DNA of 64,000 nt from Bettongia penicillata ogilbyi (lineage: Eukaryota; Chordata; Mammalia; Diprotodontia; Potoroidae). The stretch lies in assembly GCA_023548195.1 (NCBI GenBank), contig JAJHZJ010000414.1, forward strand, positions 854,501 through 918,500, written 5' to 3'. The notes under the pieces are model-generated. The model searched no databases. It was not told the origin of the DNA and saw only the letters and a list, made by a program, of their open reading frames with translations. This document shows, one piece after another, positions 9,926 through 19,492 of this stretch; position 1 is the first letter of the stretch, and the number at the start of each line of letters is the position of its first letter. A program made the translations under genes and the position numbers.

Positions 9926-10264
9926 TGACCCACATTAATGGGATCATGGATCCATTAAGGTATTATTAAAGAAGTATTTCTGAAAAAATAGGTGTAAATT
10001 TAATTTTAATTTAATGAACTGCAGAAGCTTGTTATTCAAAGGAATTGTATAAGGATCCATTTGTATGGTGAGAAAGAACTCCTTAATTTACCTTTTGTGT
10101 GAAATATCTTTTTCATACGTTGGATTTGCTTAAATTGAAATACAGCCATCATGTCTTCCCTCAATCTCCAGGGAATAGAACCTATTTGCATTCATTGAAA
10201 TTTTAAAAAATAGTTAAGAGTCATTTCAAAGTGAGTAGAAGGCCAACAAAGTTTGCTAATAGGT
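9926..10264. other. Unassigned AT-rich interval
   Basis: No gene or repeat recognised in about 340 bp. Confidence 0.4.
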
Positions 10265-10495
10265 CTTTTCCTTTCAAAAACAGACTTTTATTGATATCTT
10301 TTGTTTTTATATTGCCTAGATTTCCCTATACGTCTCTCCCCTGCCATCCCTTATAACATGAGAGTCATCCCTTATAACACAGATAGTGAACAAAAAAAGG
10401 GATAAATTTAGAGAAATAAGAGAAGAAAATAATCCAATGAATCAACATATGGAAAAAAATAATCTGATCTTATGGTCAATGTCCCCCATTCAAGA
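10265..10495 (-). mobile_element. L1-like LINE 3' end fragment (reverse sense)
   Basis: 'tttattgatatcttttgttt', 'tatattgcctagatttccct' and 'ccatcccttataacatgaga' form a unit that recurs, diverged, at 12166-12548, 36085-36300 and 61930-62180. The longest of these runs into 'tgcatcagttcatgcaagtc', which is reversed L1 3' sequence. Confidence 0.5.
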
Positions 10496-10640
10496 ACCAT
10501 GAGCCTCACGTTCTCATCTATAAAATGGGGATAATAGTAGCGCCTACCTTCCATGAGTTTCGTGCAGATAAGATCATGTTTGTAAAGTACTTTGTAAACC
10601 TTAAAGCATTACATAAATGGTAGCCGTCAGCTATCAACCT
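10496..10640 (+). mobile_element. MIR 3' two thirds
   Basis: 'cacgttctcatctataaaat' and 'ggggataatagtagcgccta', then 'gtaaagtactttgtaaacc'. Confidence 0.65.
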
Positions 10641-10845
10641 CAAATATTTAATTCTGTTTGATGTTGGAATTTATCATTTTTAAGATGAGTATCTTCCTAC
10701 TGATGTTGAATTCAGTCTGATATTAAAATGTTAAATATTACAATATTGCAATCAATAAATACAAAATATTAAAATATTAATTTAACAAAAATTAAAATCA
10801 AATTTCTTCTCCATGGGAGCTGACTGTAGAAAAACTAGACCCTAG

Positions 10846-11035
10846 AGATCATTGGATCAAGAGCTGGGAAGGACCTTTGAGTTCATATAGTCCAAACTCC
10901 TCATTTACAGATGGGAAAACTGAGAACCAGTAAGGTTAAATGATTTGACCAATGTTACGTAGCTAGTGAGTCTGAGGCAGGACTATAACTGAGGTCTTCC
11001 CGACTGCAAATTCAGTGCTCAATTCACTACCTCTA
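10846..11035 (-). mobile_element. MIR3 element
   Basis: Reverse-sense MIR3: 'gagctgggaaggacctttga', 'catttacagatgggaaaact', 'gtctgaggcaggactataac', 'aattcagtgctcaattcact'. Confidence 0.7.
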
Positions 11036-11087
11036 ATGAGCCAAATGAGAAGGCCAAAGATGGTAAATGCTCTCTACAGAGCTTTGC

Positions 11088-11325
11088 AAAAGGTGGCACA
11101 GCAGATAGAACCCTGGACCTGGTGTCGGGAAGACCTGAGTTCAAATTTAACTTCAGACACTTGCTAGCTATGTGACCCTGGGCATGTCATTTAACCCCTC
11201 TCTGCCTCAGTTTTTTCATTTGTCAAACTGAGATAATAATCACACCTACCTCCCAGTGTTGTTATAAGAAATGAAATCATATTTGGAAAGCACTTAGCAC
11301 GTAAATACCTGTTTCTTCCCCCTTC
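11088..11325 (+). mobile_element. MIR-type SINE with marsupial head
   Basis: The head 'aaggtggcacagcagataga' and 'gaagacctgagttcaaattt' resembles the marsupial tRNA head, but the tail is MIR: 'tgagataataatcacaccta', 'cagtgttgttataag', 'aaagcacttagcacg'. Confidence 0.75.
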
Positions 11326-11544
11326 CCTTCCGCCTTGGCCTTTAAAGGTTCATTGAATAGGAACAAGAGAGAGCTTCTTTTGTGGATGTTAGCAATATTA
11401 TGCAATGCAAACCTCTTAAAGGGAGTTCTGGGGTTCTCTCAGCATATCATGCAGATGGGCACAAGGTTTCTTCCACCATAAAATCCTACGTTCCATCCAA
11501 CCACTGCTTTTGAGATCACAGAGGTATGCTGACATGAAAGGAAA
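11326..11544. other. Unassigned interval
   Basis: No gene or repeat recognised. Confidence 0.4.
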
Positions 11545-11720
11545 TGTGATGCAGGGTAAAGACTACTGACTTCGGAATGACAATTTTGGTTCAAATTCTA
11601 CCTGTGGTATTTACTGATTACGTGACCTTGGGTAAGTGACTTAACTATGCTAGGCCTCAATTTCCTCACTGTAAAATGAGAAAGTCAGAATAGATTATCC
11701 TCTAAATCTATGATGGCCCT
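11545..11720 (+). mobile_element. MIR3 element
   Basis: 'ttggttcaaattctacctgt', 'gtgaccttgggtaagtgact', 'ctcaatttcctcactgtaaa', 'cctctaaatctatgatgg'. Confidence 0.7.
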
Positions 11721-12059
11721 GGAATGTGGAACAGTCAGTAATGAAGTCTGTCAACACCACTGCCCACAGTCCCTAAAAGTTGGGGGGAAAGAGTGAAAGA
11801 GTCCGTGGTTGACAGGTGGGGTGGAGTCTCAGGGGACTTTTCCAGACTGATCCTTGACTGTAGGTACACACTTAAAATACGACCATATTGGCTTTCTTTT
11901 GGAAGGACCAGAAACCTTTAGCCAACAAAAAACTCATGACAAAATGTAGAGTCTTAAAAATCCCAAGATGAATAGCAAAGAGTCATGACAGAGGCAACTT
12001 GATTGGGTTTAGGTATCTTCCAGTAAATTATAGTCAAGATAAACAACACTGCATAGAAA
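11721..12059. other. Unassigned interval
   Basis: No gene or repeat recognised in about 340 bp. Confidence 0.4.
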
Positions 12060-12680
12060 ACACTGTGATATAATGGAAAGAATTCTAAAACGAGAATCAG
12101 AAGATCCAAGTTCAAATCCAGTGCCTTCTATTACTTGGGTGAATCTTAAGCAAGTTTCATTTTAATAGATTTTCTAATTCTAGTGTCCTTTTATATTGTC
12201 TAGATTCTGCTTTCTAACTGTCCCTCTTCCTTTCCAAAGAGCTTATCCTTACAAAAAAAGTTAGGTGGAAGGAGAGAAAAAAATAAGTAAAACCAAATCA
12301 ACACCTTAGAGGGAAAAAATAGATCTTATAGCCATTGCTTCATGCCTGTAGGCCCTGACCTCTGCAAAGGTAGGGGGAGAAGTATGTCTTCTTATATTTT
12401 TCTTTGGGACTAATCTTGTTCTTTATTATTTTTAAACATTAATCTTTGATGGTTTTCAGATGACTTCTTTCCTTTAAAATTGTTGTTGTTATTGTATATG
12501 TTGCTTTCCTGATTCTGCTTATGTTATTTTGCATCAGTTCATGCAAGTCTTTCCATGTTTAAATGAGTAATTTAACTTGTGTGCAGCTCAATTCCTTTAT
12601 CTATAAAATTAAAGGAGCTGGAGTAGATAGATGATCTCCAGGTTTTCTTTAGGCTTGAAATCCTCTGAGTCTGTGAAATG
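12060..12680 (+). mobile_element. MIR3 split by an L1-like fragment
   Basis: Left half 12060-12165: 'gtgatataatggaaagaatt' and 'agatccaagttcaaatccag'. Right half about 12560-12680: 'tttatctataaaattaaagg', 'agctggagtagatagatgat', 'ctccaggttttctttaggct'. The two halves together follow the MIR3 order, so the LINE fragment between them inserted later. Confidence 0.6.
12166..12548 (-). mobile_element. L1-like LINE 3' end (reverse sense)
   Basis: 'gtgtccttttatattgtcta', 'gacctctgcaaaggtagggg', 'ttttctttgggactaatctt', 'gattctgcttatgttatttt' and 'gcatcagttcatgcaagtct' read in the order of a reversed marsupial L1-type 3' region. 5'-truncated and non-coding. Confidence 0.6.
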
Positions 12681-13104
12681 AGGCACTTCGTAGAAATTTT
12701 CCAAGATAACAGCAAGCCACAATCTGGGGAGATACCAGGATACTTTCTTCCCCACATGAGTACCACAGTCTTCCCTTACTAAAACATATAAGCACATACA
12801 CACCTATATATACGTACGCAGATGTGTCAACATTCCATTCTTTTGTTAATTGAATTTTTAAGGTAGCATTTTCACATTTTCTGTGAAAGATTATAGACAT
12901 TATTTTAAAACTTCTCTGGTTCTTCACTGACTGAATTTTCAGCGATTGCAAATGCTTCACCAAAACAGATGCAGGGAGACAGACTCTGGAGCCGTCTCAT
13001 GTCTGACTCACAGACCAACCATAGCTGAAGCCTAATTTGAAGTGTCCTGGTCTTAGTACTGAATCTGTGGAATGAGCAGAGGGAAGAACACCACACTGTT
13101 ATCT
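12681..13104. other. Unassigned interval
   Basis: About 420 bp with short overlapping open frames (up to 104 codons on the minus strand) but no recognisable domain. I see no splice or promoter signal that would make them genes. Confidence 0.35.
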
Positions 13105-13143
13105 GGTGTGTGTGTGTGTGTGTGTGCGTGTGTGTATGTGTGG
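13105..13143. repeat. (TG)n microsatellite
   Basis: About 18 dinucleotide units with single interruptions. Confidence 0.95.
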
Positions 13144-13164
13144 TATAGGGGCAAATGTATGGAG

Positions 13165-13260
13165 ATGATTGAGATTATGATTTTCTCAAGGACAGAAATT
13201 GCCTTCACAGTGCCTAGCACATAGTAGGTACGTAATAAATACTTGTTAACAGACTGAATT
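13165..13260 (+). mobile_element. L2 LINE 3' end
   Basis: 'ctcaaggacagaaattgcct', 'cacagtgcctagcacatagt', 'aggtacgtaataaatacttg'. Confidence 0.75.
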
Positions 13261-13525
13261 TTTAGGGCTGGAGGTTCCCCCAGACTTTAACCTTTGTTCC
13301 CCAGCATGGGTATCCCCCAAAGCTGGTGCATGGGGGAGGAAGTATCTTGAAATGCTATACCTAGACACCTAGAGTTGAGAGACAGAAAGGGAAAAACTCT
13401 AGTTTCCATCTGGTAACCCTGACATCAGAATCTTTCAGGATTGAAACTCAGGGTCAATATTTTGTTCTTTTCCATCTCAGATATATTCTCTAATGGAGAG
13501 GAGAGATCTATTGAGGTCGGATAGA
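13261..13525. other. Unassigned interval
   Basis: No gene or repeat recognised. Confidence 0.4.
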
Positions 13526-13700
13526 AAAAAAATGTCTTGAGTCGGAGAGATGGAAGTTTGAATTCCGGTTCTACTATTTACTACCTACACAAACTTACAG
13601 AAATGTTAACTTGCCCGGGCCTCAGTTTCTTCACTGGTAAAATGAGGGTGACTAAGGGAGCTTGGAGGTCCCATCCAGCTCTGGATTTTATGATTCATTT
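13526..13700 (+). mobile_element. MIR3 element
   Basis: 'tggaagtttgaattccggtt', 'tgcccgggcctcagtttctt', 'ttggaggtcccatccagctc', 'tttatgattc'. Confidence 0.75.
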
Positions 13701-14019
13701 TCTTTTCTGCCAAGTCCTGAAGCTGACTGCCAGTCCTTTGTTGTGGGCAAGCTAGGGGAATTTGAGCTCCAGGCTCTGTTTTTATGAAGTTAGCCTCTGT
13801 GAAAGCCATAACTGTTTTGTTGGATTTTTTTGCCTTCTTTCTCTCCTGTTCCCTCTACCTGATGATGTAGGGAAAGCGCCAGATAGCTGTTTTTTTCTTT
13901 CTGATGTCCTCTAACCTCAGTCTACCCTTAGCTAAGTAATCTTACTCTACCGCCCTAGAAACCCTCCTAGTGAGTCTCACTTTGCTCTGAAGTTGAGAAG
14001 AACCAAAAACTTCATTATA
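13701..14019. other. Unassigned interval
   Basis: About 320 bp without recognised features. Confidence 0.4.
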
Positions 14020-14175
14020 TTATTAGTAGTAGTATTAACAATATTGTTAACAGTTGAAATTATTAATAATTATGTATTGTAGTTATATATTATACAACCA
14101 GTAACTATTATTAATAATACTGTTATTACCACCATCACTACTAGTACCACTGCTACTACTACTACCACTACTAGT
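14020..14175. repeat. Compound triplet repeat with inverted halves
   Basis: The left side carries TAG/TAT triplets ('attagtagtagtattaac') and the right side carries the complementary CTA triplets ('ctactactactaccactact'), with AATAAT-rich DNA between. The arrangement allows intra-strand pairing. Confidence 0.75.
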
Positions 14176-14184
14176 GCTACTACC

Positions 14185-14287
14185 AAGTTGTATGGCATAG
14201 TGAATGGAGAACTGGATTTAAGGCCAGTCCCTGACATACTGGTTGTGTGACCTTAGGAAAGTCACTTAGATTCTTGTTACTCCACAC
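14185..14287 (+). mobile_element. MIR-type SINE head
   Basis: 'tatggcatagtgaatggaga', 'ttgtgtgaccttaggaaagt', 'cacttagattcttgtt'. It ends where the hAT element begins. Confidence 0.6.
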
Positions 14288-14362
14288 CAGAGTGTCAAAC
14301 TCAAGTAGAAAGAGGGCCTCTAAATTGTACGTAAGGATCCCTACAGGTCATATATTGAATTG

Positions 14363-14375
14363 GAAAGTCACATAT
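14363..14375. repeat. Target-site duplication, left copy, of L1 fragment
   Basis: 'gaaagtcacatat' is repeated exactly at 14753-14765 on the other side of the L1 fragment. Confidence 0.9.
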
Positions 14376-14752
14376 TATGCAAAGTGATGCGAGAAGAATT
14401 GGGAGATTATTGTGTATTGTAACAGCAATGTTATGATGATCATCTATGAAAGACTTGGCTATTCTGATTGGTTCAATGATCCAGGACAGCTCCAAAGGAT
14501 TCATGATGAAAAAATGCTATCCACCTCCAGAGAGAGAAGTAAAGAACTCTGAGTGAAAACTGAAGTATAATTTTCTCACTTTTTTCTTTTTTTTTTTGAG
14601 ATATGGTAAATATAGAAAAATGTTTTACAAGATTTCATCTGTATAACTGACATAATTTTGCTTGTCTTATCAGTGGATGAGAGAGAGTTGGAAGAATTTG
14701 GAACTCAAAATTTGAAAAGAAAAGAATGTTAAAATAAATAAAATTTTAAAAT
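14376..14752 (+). mobile_element. L1 3' end, 5'-truncated, with target-site duplication
   Basis: The sequence follows the 3' untranslated end of marsupial L1: 'gtaacagcaatgttatgatg', 'aaaatgctatccacctccag', 'aaaactgaagtataattttc', 'gaatttggaactcaaaattt', then an A-rich tail. A perfect 13-bp duplication (14363-14375 and 14753-14765) proves insertion into the older hAT element. Confidence 0.92.
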
Positions 14753-15035
14753 GAAAGTCACATATCAACATTATCTATGTTTTATTGTATTTTTATCCAT
14801 TTTGTTAAATATGAATGACATTTTAATCTGATTCAAGCTGAATGTTGTGGGCTATATTAATCAGGGTTGTGTATTTGACATCTGTATTCTAGGCTATTCT
14901 CTAAAGACAATAACATTCAGAGAAGGTGCCAACATCCTGCACTGATAGGGATTCTCCTTATCTGGGAGTAACCTATGCAAAGGAAGTCACATAGCCAGCT
15001 ATTTTTATATTTATCTCACGGAGATAGAAATCCTG

Positions 15036-15092
15036 GGACAAGTTGTTCTTTAAGTTTAGTGTTCTGTGAACTGTTGTGCAAACAGCTAAATG
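15036..15092. repeat. Duplicated unclassified sequence, copy A, first part
   Basis: 'ggacaagttgttctttaagt' and 'agtgttctgtgaactgttgt' match copy B at 16549-16605 ('ggacaagttgctatcc', 'agtgttctgtggactgttat'). The copy is interrupted by the microsatellite at 15093-15680. Confidence 0.65.
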
Positions 15093-15680
15093 ATGTGTCA
15101 ATATCTAGCTATCATCTATATCTACCTTTCTATAATTACCTTTCTATCTCTATATATCCACCTATCATCTATCTGTCTTTATCGCTATCATCTGTCATCT
15201 CTCTATCATCTGTCTCTATCAGTCTATCTATTTTAGTCTATCTATCCATCAATATCTATGATCTATATGCATCTTTCTATTTCTATCTATGATCTCAGTC
15301 TCTCTATAACCATTTGTCATCTACCTAACTTTCATCTGTCTATATCTGCCTTTACCATCTATCATCTTTATCTAACATCTATCTCTGTCAATCTCTCAGT
15401 TCATTTCAGTTCATCTATCTATATCACTATCCATCAATATCTGTCAGTTCATCTATCTATATCACTATCTATCCATTAATATCTATCAGCTATCTCTATC
15501 TTTCAATTTATTCCTATGATCTCAAGCTCTCTATATCCATCTACCTAACTTTCATCTCTCTGTCTGCCTCTATCATCAATATTTATTTATAATCTCTCTA
15601 TTGATCCACCTCTTCATTTCGATCAGTCTATCAGTCTTTGTATTTACCCCTTTCATTTATTTGTCTCTCTATATTTTGGA
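15093..15680. repeat. Long imperfect TATC/CTAT microsatellite
   Basis: About 590 bp of interrupted 'ctatctat', 'atcatctat', 'atctgtc' words. Within it, a longer unit including 'cagttcatctatctatatca' recurs at about 15409 and 15446. Open frames here (up to 105 codons, Ser/Tyr/Leu/Ile-rich) are translated repeat, not genes. Confidence 0.92.
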
Positions 15681-15699
15681 AATCAAATGAAAATATTGG

Positions 15700-15905
15700 G
15701 CTACAGATTTTTTTTTTGTTGACTCACTGACACCACAGAACACCTCCAGCAGTAGAGAAAATCGTAGGAATGATATGTAATTTTTCCTGTTTCCACATGG
15801 TTTTAATTTTTACTTTAGGTCTCTATATTTTGAGAATTTTTCATTCTATATAATTTGGAGGCTATGAATGTTTGGTATGGCAACATGGTGAAAACATACT
15901 TAAAT
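15700..15905. repeat. Duplicated unclassified sequence, copy A, second part
   Basis: 'ccacatggttttaatttt' and 'aatttttcattctatataat' then 'ttggaggctatgaatgtttg' match copy B at 16740-16930. Confidence 0.7.
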
Positions 15906-16548
15906 TTTTGTGGGTCTGTGTTAGGTCTGGATAGTTATCTGTGATAATGTTCCAGTTCTAGTACAACTTCTTTGTTGAATTCTCAAGGATATTTTGAGAT
16001 TTGCATCTGTAGTGCAGAGGATTTACCCCACCCTAGTTTATGAAGAGTAATGAGTCTCTCATGTCTAATTCTTGTTGCTTGGCTGTGTCAAAGTAGGAGC
16101 TAATTTTTCATAACCTATAATGATATGTTGAAATTATGTTTGGGGGGAGAAGCTGGCAACATCTGCATTGATTACTATGTCTGGTCTCCTTAGGGGTGAA
16201 CTTTCTATATTTGGTAACAATGATTTATTTCTATATTACTGTTTCTTTAAAGAAATATACTTGATTCAGCCCATGGAGGAGTTTTGGCTCCATTCTTGGA
16301 CTTTAGCCATTTCATTGGCTTCTTCTGTTGGCAAACCAATGACAGCAATCATTTATTATTGTTGGAATTCCGATAGAGCATCCAGGAACAAGCCACCATC
16401 CTGCTAGCATGTTAGTAACTAGGTTAGGGGTCAGGAAGGATGGATGTGTGTGCATGGCAGTTGCAGCTAGAGTACATATTTAGTGTTATTGTTATCATTA
16501 CTACTATCTTTTAAAATCTGTTTTGATGGCGCTCAAATAGAAACAAAG
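15906..16548. other. Unassigned DNA between the two direct repeats
   Basis: About 640 bp with no recognised repeat. A 79-codon open frame (16168-16407) has no recognisable domain. If copies A and B were LTRs this would be the internal region, but no primer site, gag or pol word is visible. Confidence 0.35.
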
Positions 16549-16930
16549 GACAAGTTGCTATCCTGCGACTCTTCTAGTGTTCTGTGGACTGTTATACAGG
16601 TTGGAAAATGGACTGCTTTTGGTAATTGAATTATAGCAGTGGGATGTGAACTCATCTTCTGTGACTCATTGTGATTCATTGACATCTTTGGGACAAACCC
16701 CGTAGCAGATAGGGTGGCAAGGGTGAACTTCCTCTTCTTCCCATGTGGTTTTGATTTCTTCTCCTAAATCTGAGTGCAAAGTATCCTAAGTTCTAATTGC
16801 TTGAAAAGCTCAAGATCTAATGGCTTAAGACTTCACTCAGGTTTTTGGGGTGTTCTGTATTTTGAACATTTTTCATTCTATGTCATTTGGAGATGATGAG
16901 TATTCAGTATGGTCATCATGGTCAGAAGAA
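16549..16930. repeat. Duplicated unclassified sequence, copy B
   Basis: It repeats copy A in the same orientation, without the microsatellite and with an extra ~60 bp near 16765-16845. The best block is 'tattttgaacatttttcatt' then 'ctatgtcatttggagatgat' against copy A near 15825-15870. Confidence 0.7.
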
Positions 16931-17012
16931 TTCATAACAGTGGGGACCTTAGTAGACTCAGAATCAGGTGTACCTTACTTTAAGAAAATCAAGACTTAAA
17001 AAAGAATTGGAG

Positions 17013-17027
17013 CTAGAAGGAACCTTA
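17013..17027. repeat. 15-bp target-site duplication, left copy
   Basis: 'ctagaaggaacctta' recurs exactly at 17255-17269, bounding the SINE. Confidence 0.95.
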
Positions 17028-17254
17028 ATGTTGTTCAATCATATCCAATTCTTTGTGACCCCGTTGGGGTTTTCTTGGTAGAAATATTAGAGTGGTCTGC
17101 CATTTCCTTCTCTGACTCATTCCAGGGTAAAAGAAACTGAGCTAAACAGGGTTGAGTGACTTACCCAGGATCAGTAAGTGTCTGAGGCTGGATTTGAACT
17201 CAGAAAGATGAGTCTTCCTGACTCTAAGCCAAATTCTCTATCCACTGAGCTGCC
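17028..17254 (-). mobile_element. tRNA-derived marsupial SINE with RTE-like tail, exact ends
   Basis: Reverse-sense copy: 'tgttgttcaatcatatccaa' (tail end), 'ccgttggggttttcttggta', 'ctgccatttccttctctgac', 'gagtgacttacccaggatca', and head end 'gagctgccc'. A perfect 15-bp target-site duplication fixes both ends within the older MIR3. Confidence 0.95.
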
Positions 17255-17519
17255 CTAGAAGGAACCTTAGAAATCATCTAGACCTAGTTTTGCAGATAAA
17301 CAAACTGATGCCCAGAAAAGCAAACTGACTTGCTCATTAGCAAGTTGATTTAAATAGAACTGGGATTCAAACTCATGTGTTCTGATACTAACTTGAGTGT
17401 TTTTTCCACCACACCATGAGAATGATCAAAGATTCTTATTACAAAAGAATTCCTCAGTTTTCAAAAGGACTTCTTAAATGGTGTTTCTTCTAGAGTGGTT
17501 TATGACAGGAAAGGTCAGC

Positions 17520-17855
17520 AGCAAGGATTACTTGATCTAGGCTCTGGGGATCCAATACAAACAAAAAGGACAGCCCAGGCCTCCTGGATCTTACATTCTT
17601 ATGAGAGATTATACATAAAAGGAGAATGGGGAGGAGAAGGTACCTGGGAAGGACCAGGTTGGCAAAGTCTGGAAGAGTCAGAAACACAGCCAGGAGAGGA
17701 ATGAAATATGGCCAGCCGGGGTCCATCCCCAAAGTAGAGACTCTAGAACTCACCGTTGGGAGAAGGGAACAGACATGGGGGAAGACGTTCCAGAGTGAGA
17801 AGTAACTGAGGCATGGTGGCAAAGTCAGGCGGGTCAAGCACAGCTAGGAAGAGAA
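17520..17855 (-). mobile_element. L2 LINE 3' region (reverse sense)
   Basis: 'ctctggggatccaatacaaa', 'tggatcttacattcttatga' and further on 'gggggaagacgttccagagt' follow the reversed L2 end, including the last codons of ORF2. The overlapping 115-codon minus-strand frame (17490-17837) is a remnant of that coding end, without a recognisable full domain. Confidence 0.6.
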
Positions 17856-17859
17856 TGTA

Positions 17860-18480
17860 AGCTTCAATTTATTTTCTTGTTTCTTTAGGTTTAGCCTTTG
17901 ATTAAATGTACCTTATTTCCATGCATTGCTCTTTACTAATTGACTGTGATTAAAACTTTTATCAATGTCTTTTGTTTTTGTTTTCGAAACTACAATCATT
18001 TCCAGATATATGGCCCCTGTTCCACACCCTGTGCTCGCCCTTTCTGGCAAAACTGACCAAAGGAAAATGTCAGTATGTGACAGGGTATCTAGTGTTCTAC
18101 TCCTCAGGGAAATGTTTCATAATCTGTTTTCCGGTACCTAGATTGTTGACGGGCAATTTGTTCATCTCAGAAATCTAGATCTAAATTGAATTATTCCACT
18201 TCAGTCCACCCCAAATGACCCAACGGCAACTTCAGACATGGAAGCTGAAATAATTTTGCCAAAATTATGTAGATTAAGCTGTACCTAATTTGTGACAAAA
18301 TTGCAAGATGAATTGTTGAGAAACGGATTGTCTTCTTGCGAGTGACTCAGAATCTGATGTTGGCCATAAAATTTATTGCAAGTGATTCATTAGTCGAATA
18401 TGTGGGGCCTTAAGCACCTACTTTGTGCAAAGGCTACTATATGAGAAAGGACAATTTGGGATAATCAGTGGAGAAAATCT
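17860..18480. other. Repeat-poor, possibly conserved non-coding island
   Basis: About 620 bp with no repeat I recognise. AT-rich words such as 'ctgaaataattttgcc' and 'aaaatttattgcaagtga' have the look of vertebrate conserved non-coding DNA. This is a visual impression only. Confidence 0.3.
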
Positions 18481-18484
18481 GAAG

Positions 18485-18648
18485 GTCACAGAATATAGAT
18501 CTAGTGCAGGAAGATCATCCAGTCCACCTTTTTCTTTTTATATATAAGAAAACTCAAGCCTTGAGGGATGACTTATCCAAGGACTATAGGTACTAAGGGA
18601 CAGATTCAGGATTCAGTCTTAAATCCTGGAGCTCCAAATTCATTGCTG
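18485..18648 (-). mobile_element. MIR3 element
   Basis: 'gaagatcatccagtccacct', 'gacttatccaaggactatag', 'ttcagtcttaaatcctgg'. Confidence 0.65.
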
Positions 18649-18754
18649 GACTATTTGTGTGGCTTGGCATATACATGTGGTTTATTGTACACTGGCACTT
18701 AGTTTCCTCTATATATTGATTAAAGTATGCCATAGCCACATAGATATCTTCCTG

Positions 18755-18889
18755 TAATGGAAGGGGGGTAGTGGCAGTTAAGGACTTGAACCTATGATTT
18801 CAGTGATATAAGGAATTCCCAGATGTGGAAACTCCCTCTATCAATGCAAGTTGACACCTTCTTTCCAGTCTTGGAGAGTTGCCCAGAGT
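18755..18889 (-). mobile_element. Marsupial MIR-type SINE with 'ataccaatgaaat' tail, tail part
   Basis: In reverse sense it shares the tail seen forward at 29812-30043 and 63570-63685: 'gtggaaactccctctatcaa' and 'tgcaagttgacacc', followed by 'tggagagttgcccagagt'. Confidence 0.6.
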
Positions 18890-19046
18890 AGAGGTGTCAC
18901 ATTTGTTCTAAGGGCAGAACTAGATTAAAATGTAATTGGAAATGTTTAACAAAATAAATAAAAATATATTGCAACATAGATAGTATTGATTTGTGATTTT
19001 CTTAATTAATAGATGGTTCCCTTTCTACTTGTGTTTGAGACCTCTG
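18890..19046. mobile_element. hAT-type DNA element (same family as 14288-14884), reverse sense
   Basis: It begins 'agaggtgtcacatttgttct' and ends 'tgtgtttgagacctctg', an inverted pair. The body 'gtaattggaaatgtttaaca' and 'aataaaaatatattgcaaca' is the complement of the family body. It separates the SINE tail at 18755-18889 from head-like sequence after 19046. Confidence 0.65.
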
Positions 19047-19077
19047 GTCTAGAGCACTGAAAAAAGCTGCAAACCCA

Positions 19078-19105
19078 AGTCAGAAAGACTTAAGTCTTTC
19101 TGACT
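19078..19105. repeat. 28-bp perfect palindrome
   Basis: Fourteen-base arms 'agtcagaaagactt' and 'aagtctttctgact' meet with no spacer. 'agtcagaaagact' is the SINE head motif, so this looks like two SINE heads joined head to head. Confidence 0.95.
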
Positions 19106-19334
19106 CTAAGGCTATTTCTTTCTCCTTTCTCCTTATACTGTCTCTTGGGAACATTCTAGAAAATAACTCCAAGTGTTTTTTAAAAAAAATAACTTGCCCA
19201 AGGATGTATTGAGATGGACCCATAATAAATCCTGCCCAACAAACTGGATAGTCTGCTATAGTCAGCCTAGAGCCTCACTGGCCCAGCTGTATTAGGAACG
19301 GACAGTGGGTCCACTTCAGGCCTATACCAACCTT

Positions 19335-19492
19335 TCCTTCCCATTTTATAGATGAGGAAACTGAGGCAAATGGTGACGTGAGTTGCTCAGGTCATATAGC
19401 TATTAAGTATGTAAGGCTGGATTTGAACTCAGGAAGATGTGTCTTTCTCACTCCAGGTCCAGCACTCCATCCAATGTTCTACCTAGCTTGTT
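19335..19492 (-). mobile_element. SINE head part (reverse sense)
   Basis: 'cattttatagatgaggaaac', 'gctggatttgaactcaggaa', 'tcactccaggtccagcactc', 'ttctacctagctt'. The RTE-like tail is missing. Confidence 0.8.

Larger units (their letters stand above)
14288..14884. mobile_element. hAT-type DNA element, split by an L1 3' end
   Basis: The left end 'cagagtgtcaaactcaagta' pairs with the inverted right end 'cagatgtcaaatac'. The body shares 'ttatctatgttttattgtat' and 'atttgttaaat' type sequence with the copies at 56104-56306 and 801-946. The L1 fragment at 14376-14752 sits inside it. No coding capacity; the flanks no longer show a clear 8-bp duplication. Confidence 0.7.
16985..17420 (-). mobile_element. 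MIR3 split by a SINE
   Basis: The left stub ends 'gagctagaaggaacctta' (17027). The right part resumes at 17255 with 'ctagaaggaaccttagaaat', 'catctagacctagttttgca', 'gactgcattagcaag'-type core near 17325, and the reversed head 'gggattcaaactcatgtgtt'. The 15-bp duplication at the break is described at 17013-17027. Confidence 0.8.

Noticed and set aside
14975..15479. Two overlapping frames of 105 and 73 codons rich in Ser, Ile, Leu and Tyr
   Set aside because: They are translations of the TATC-type microsatellite.
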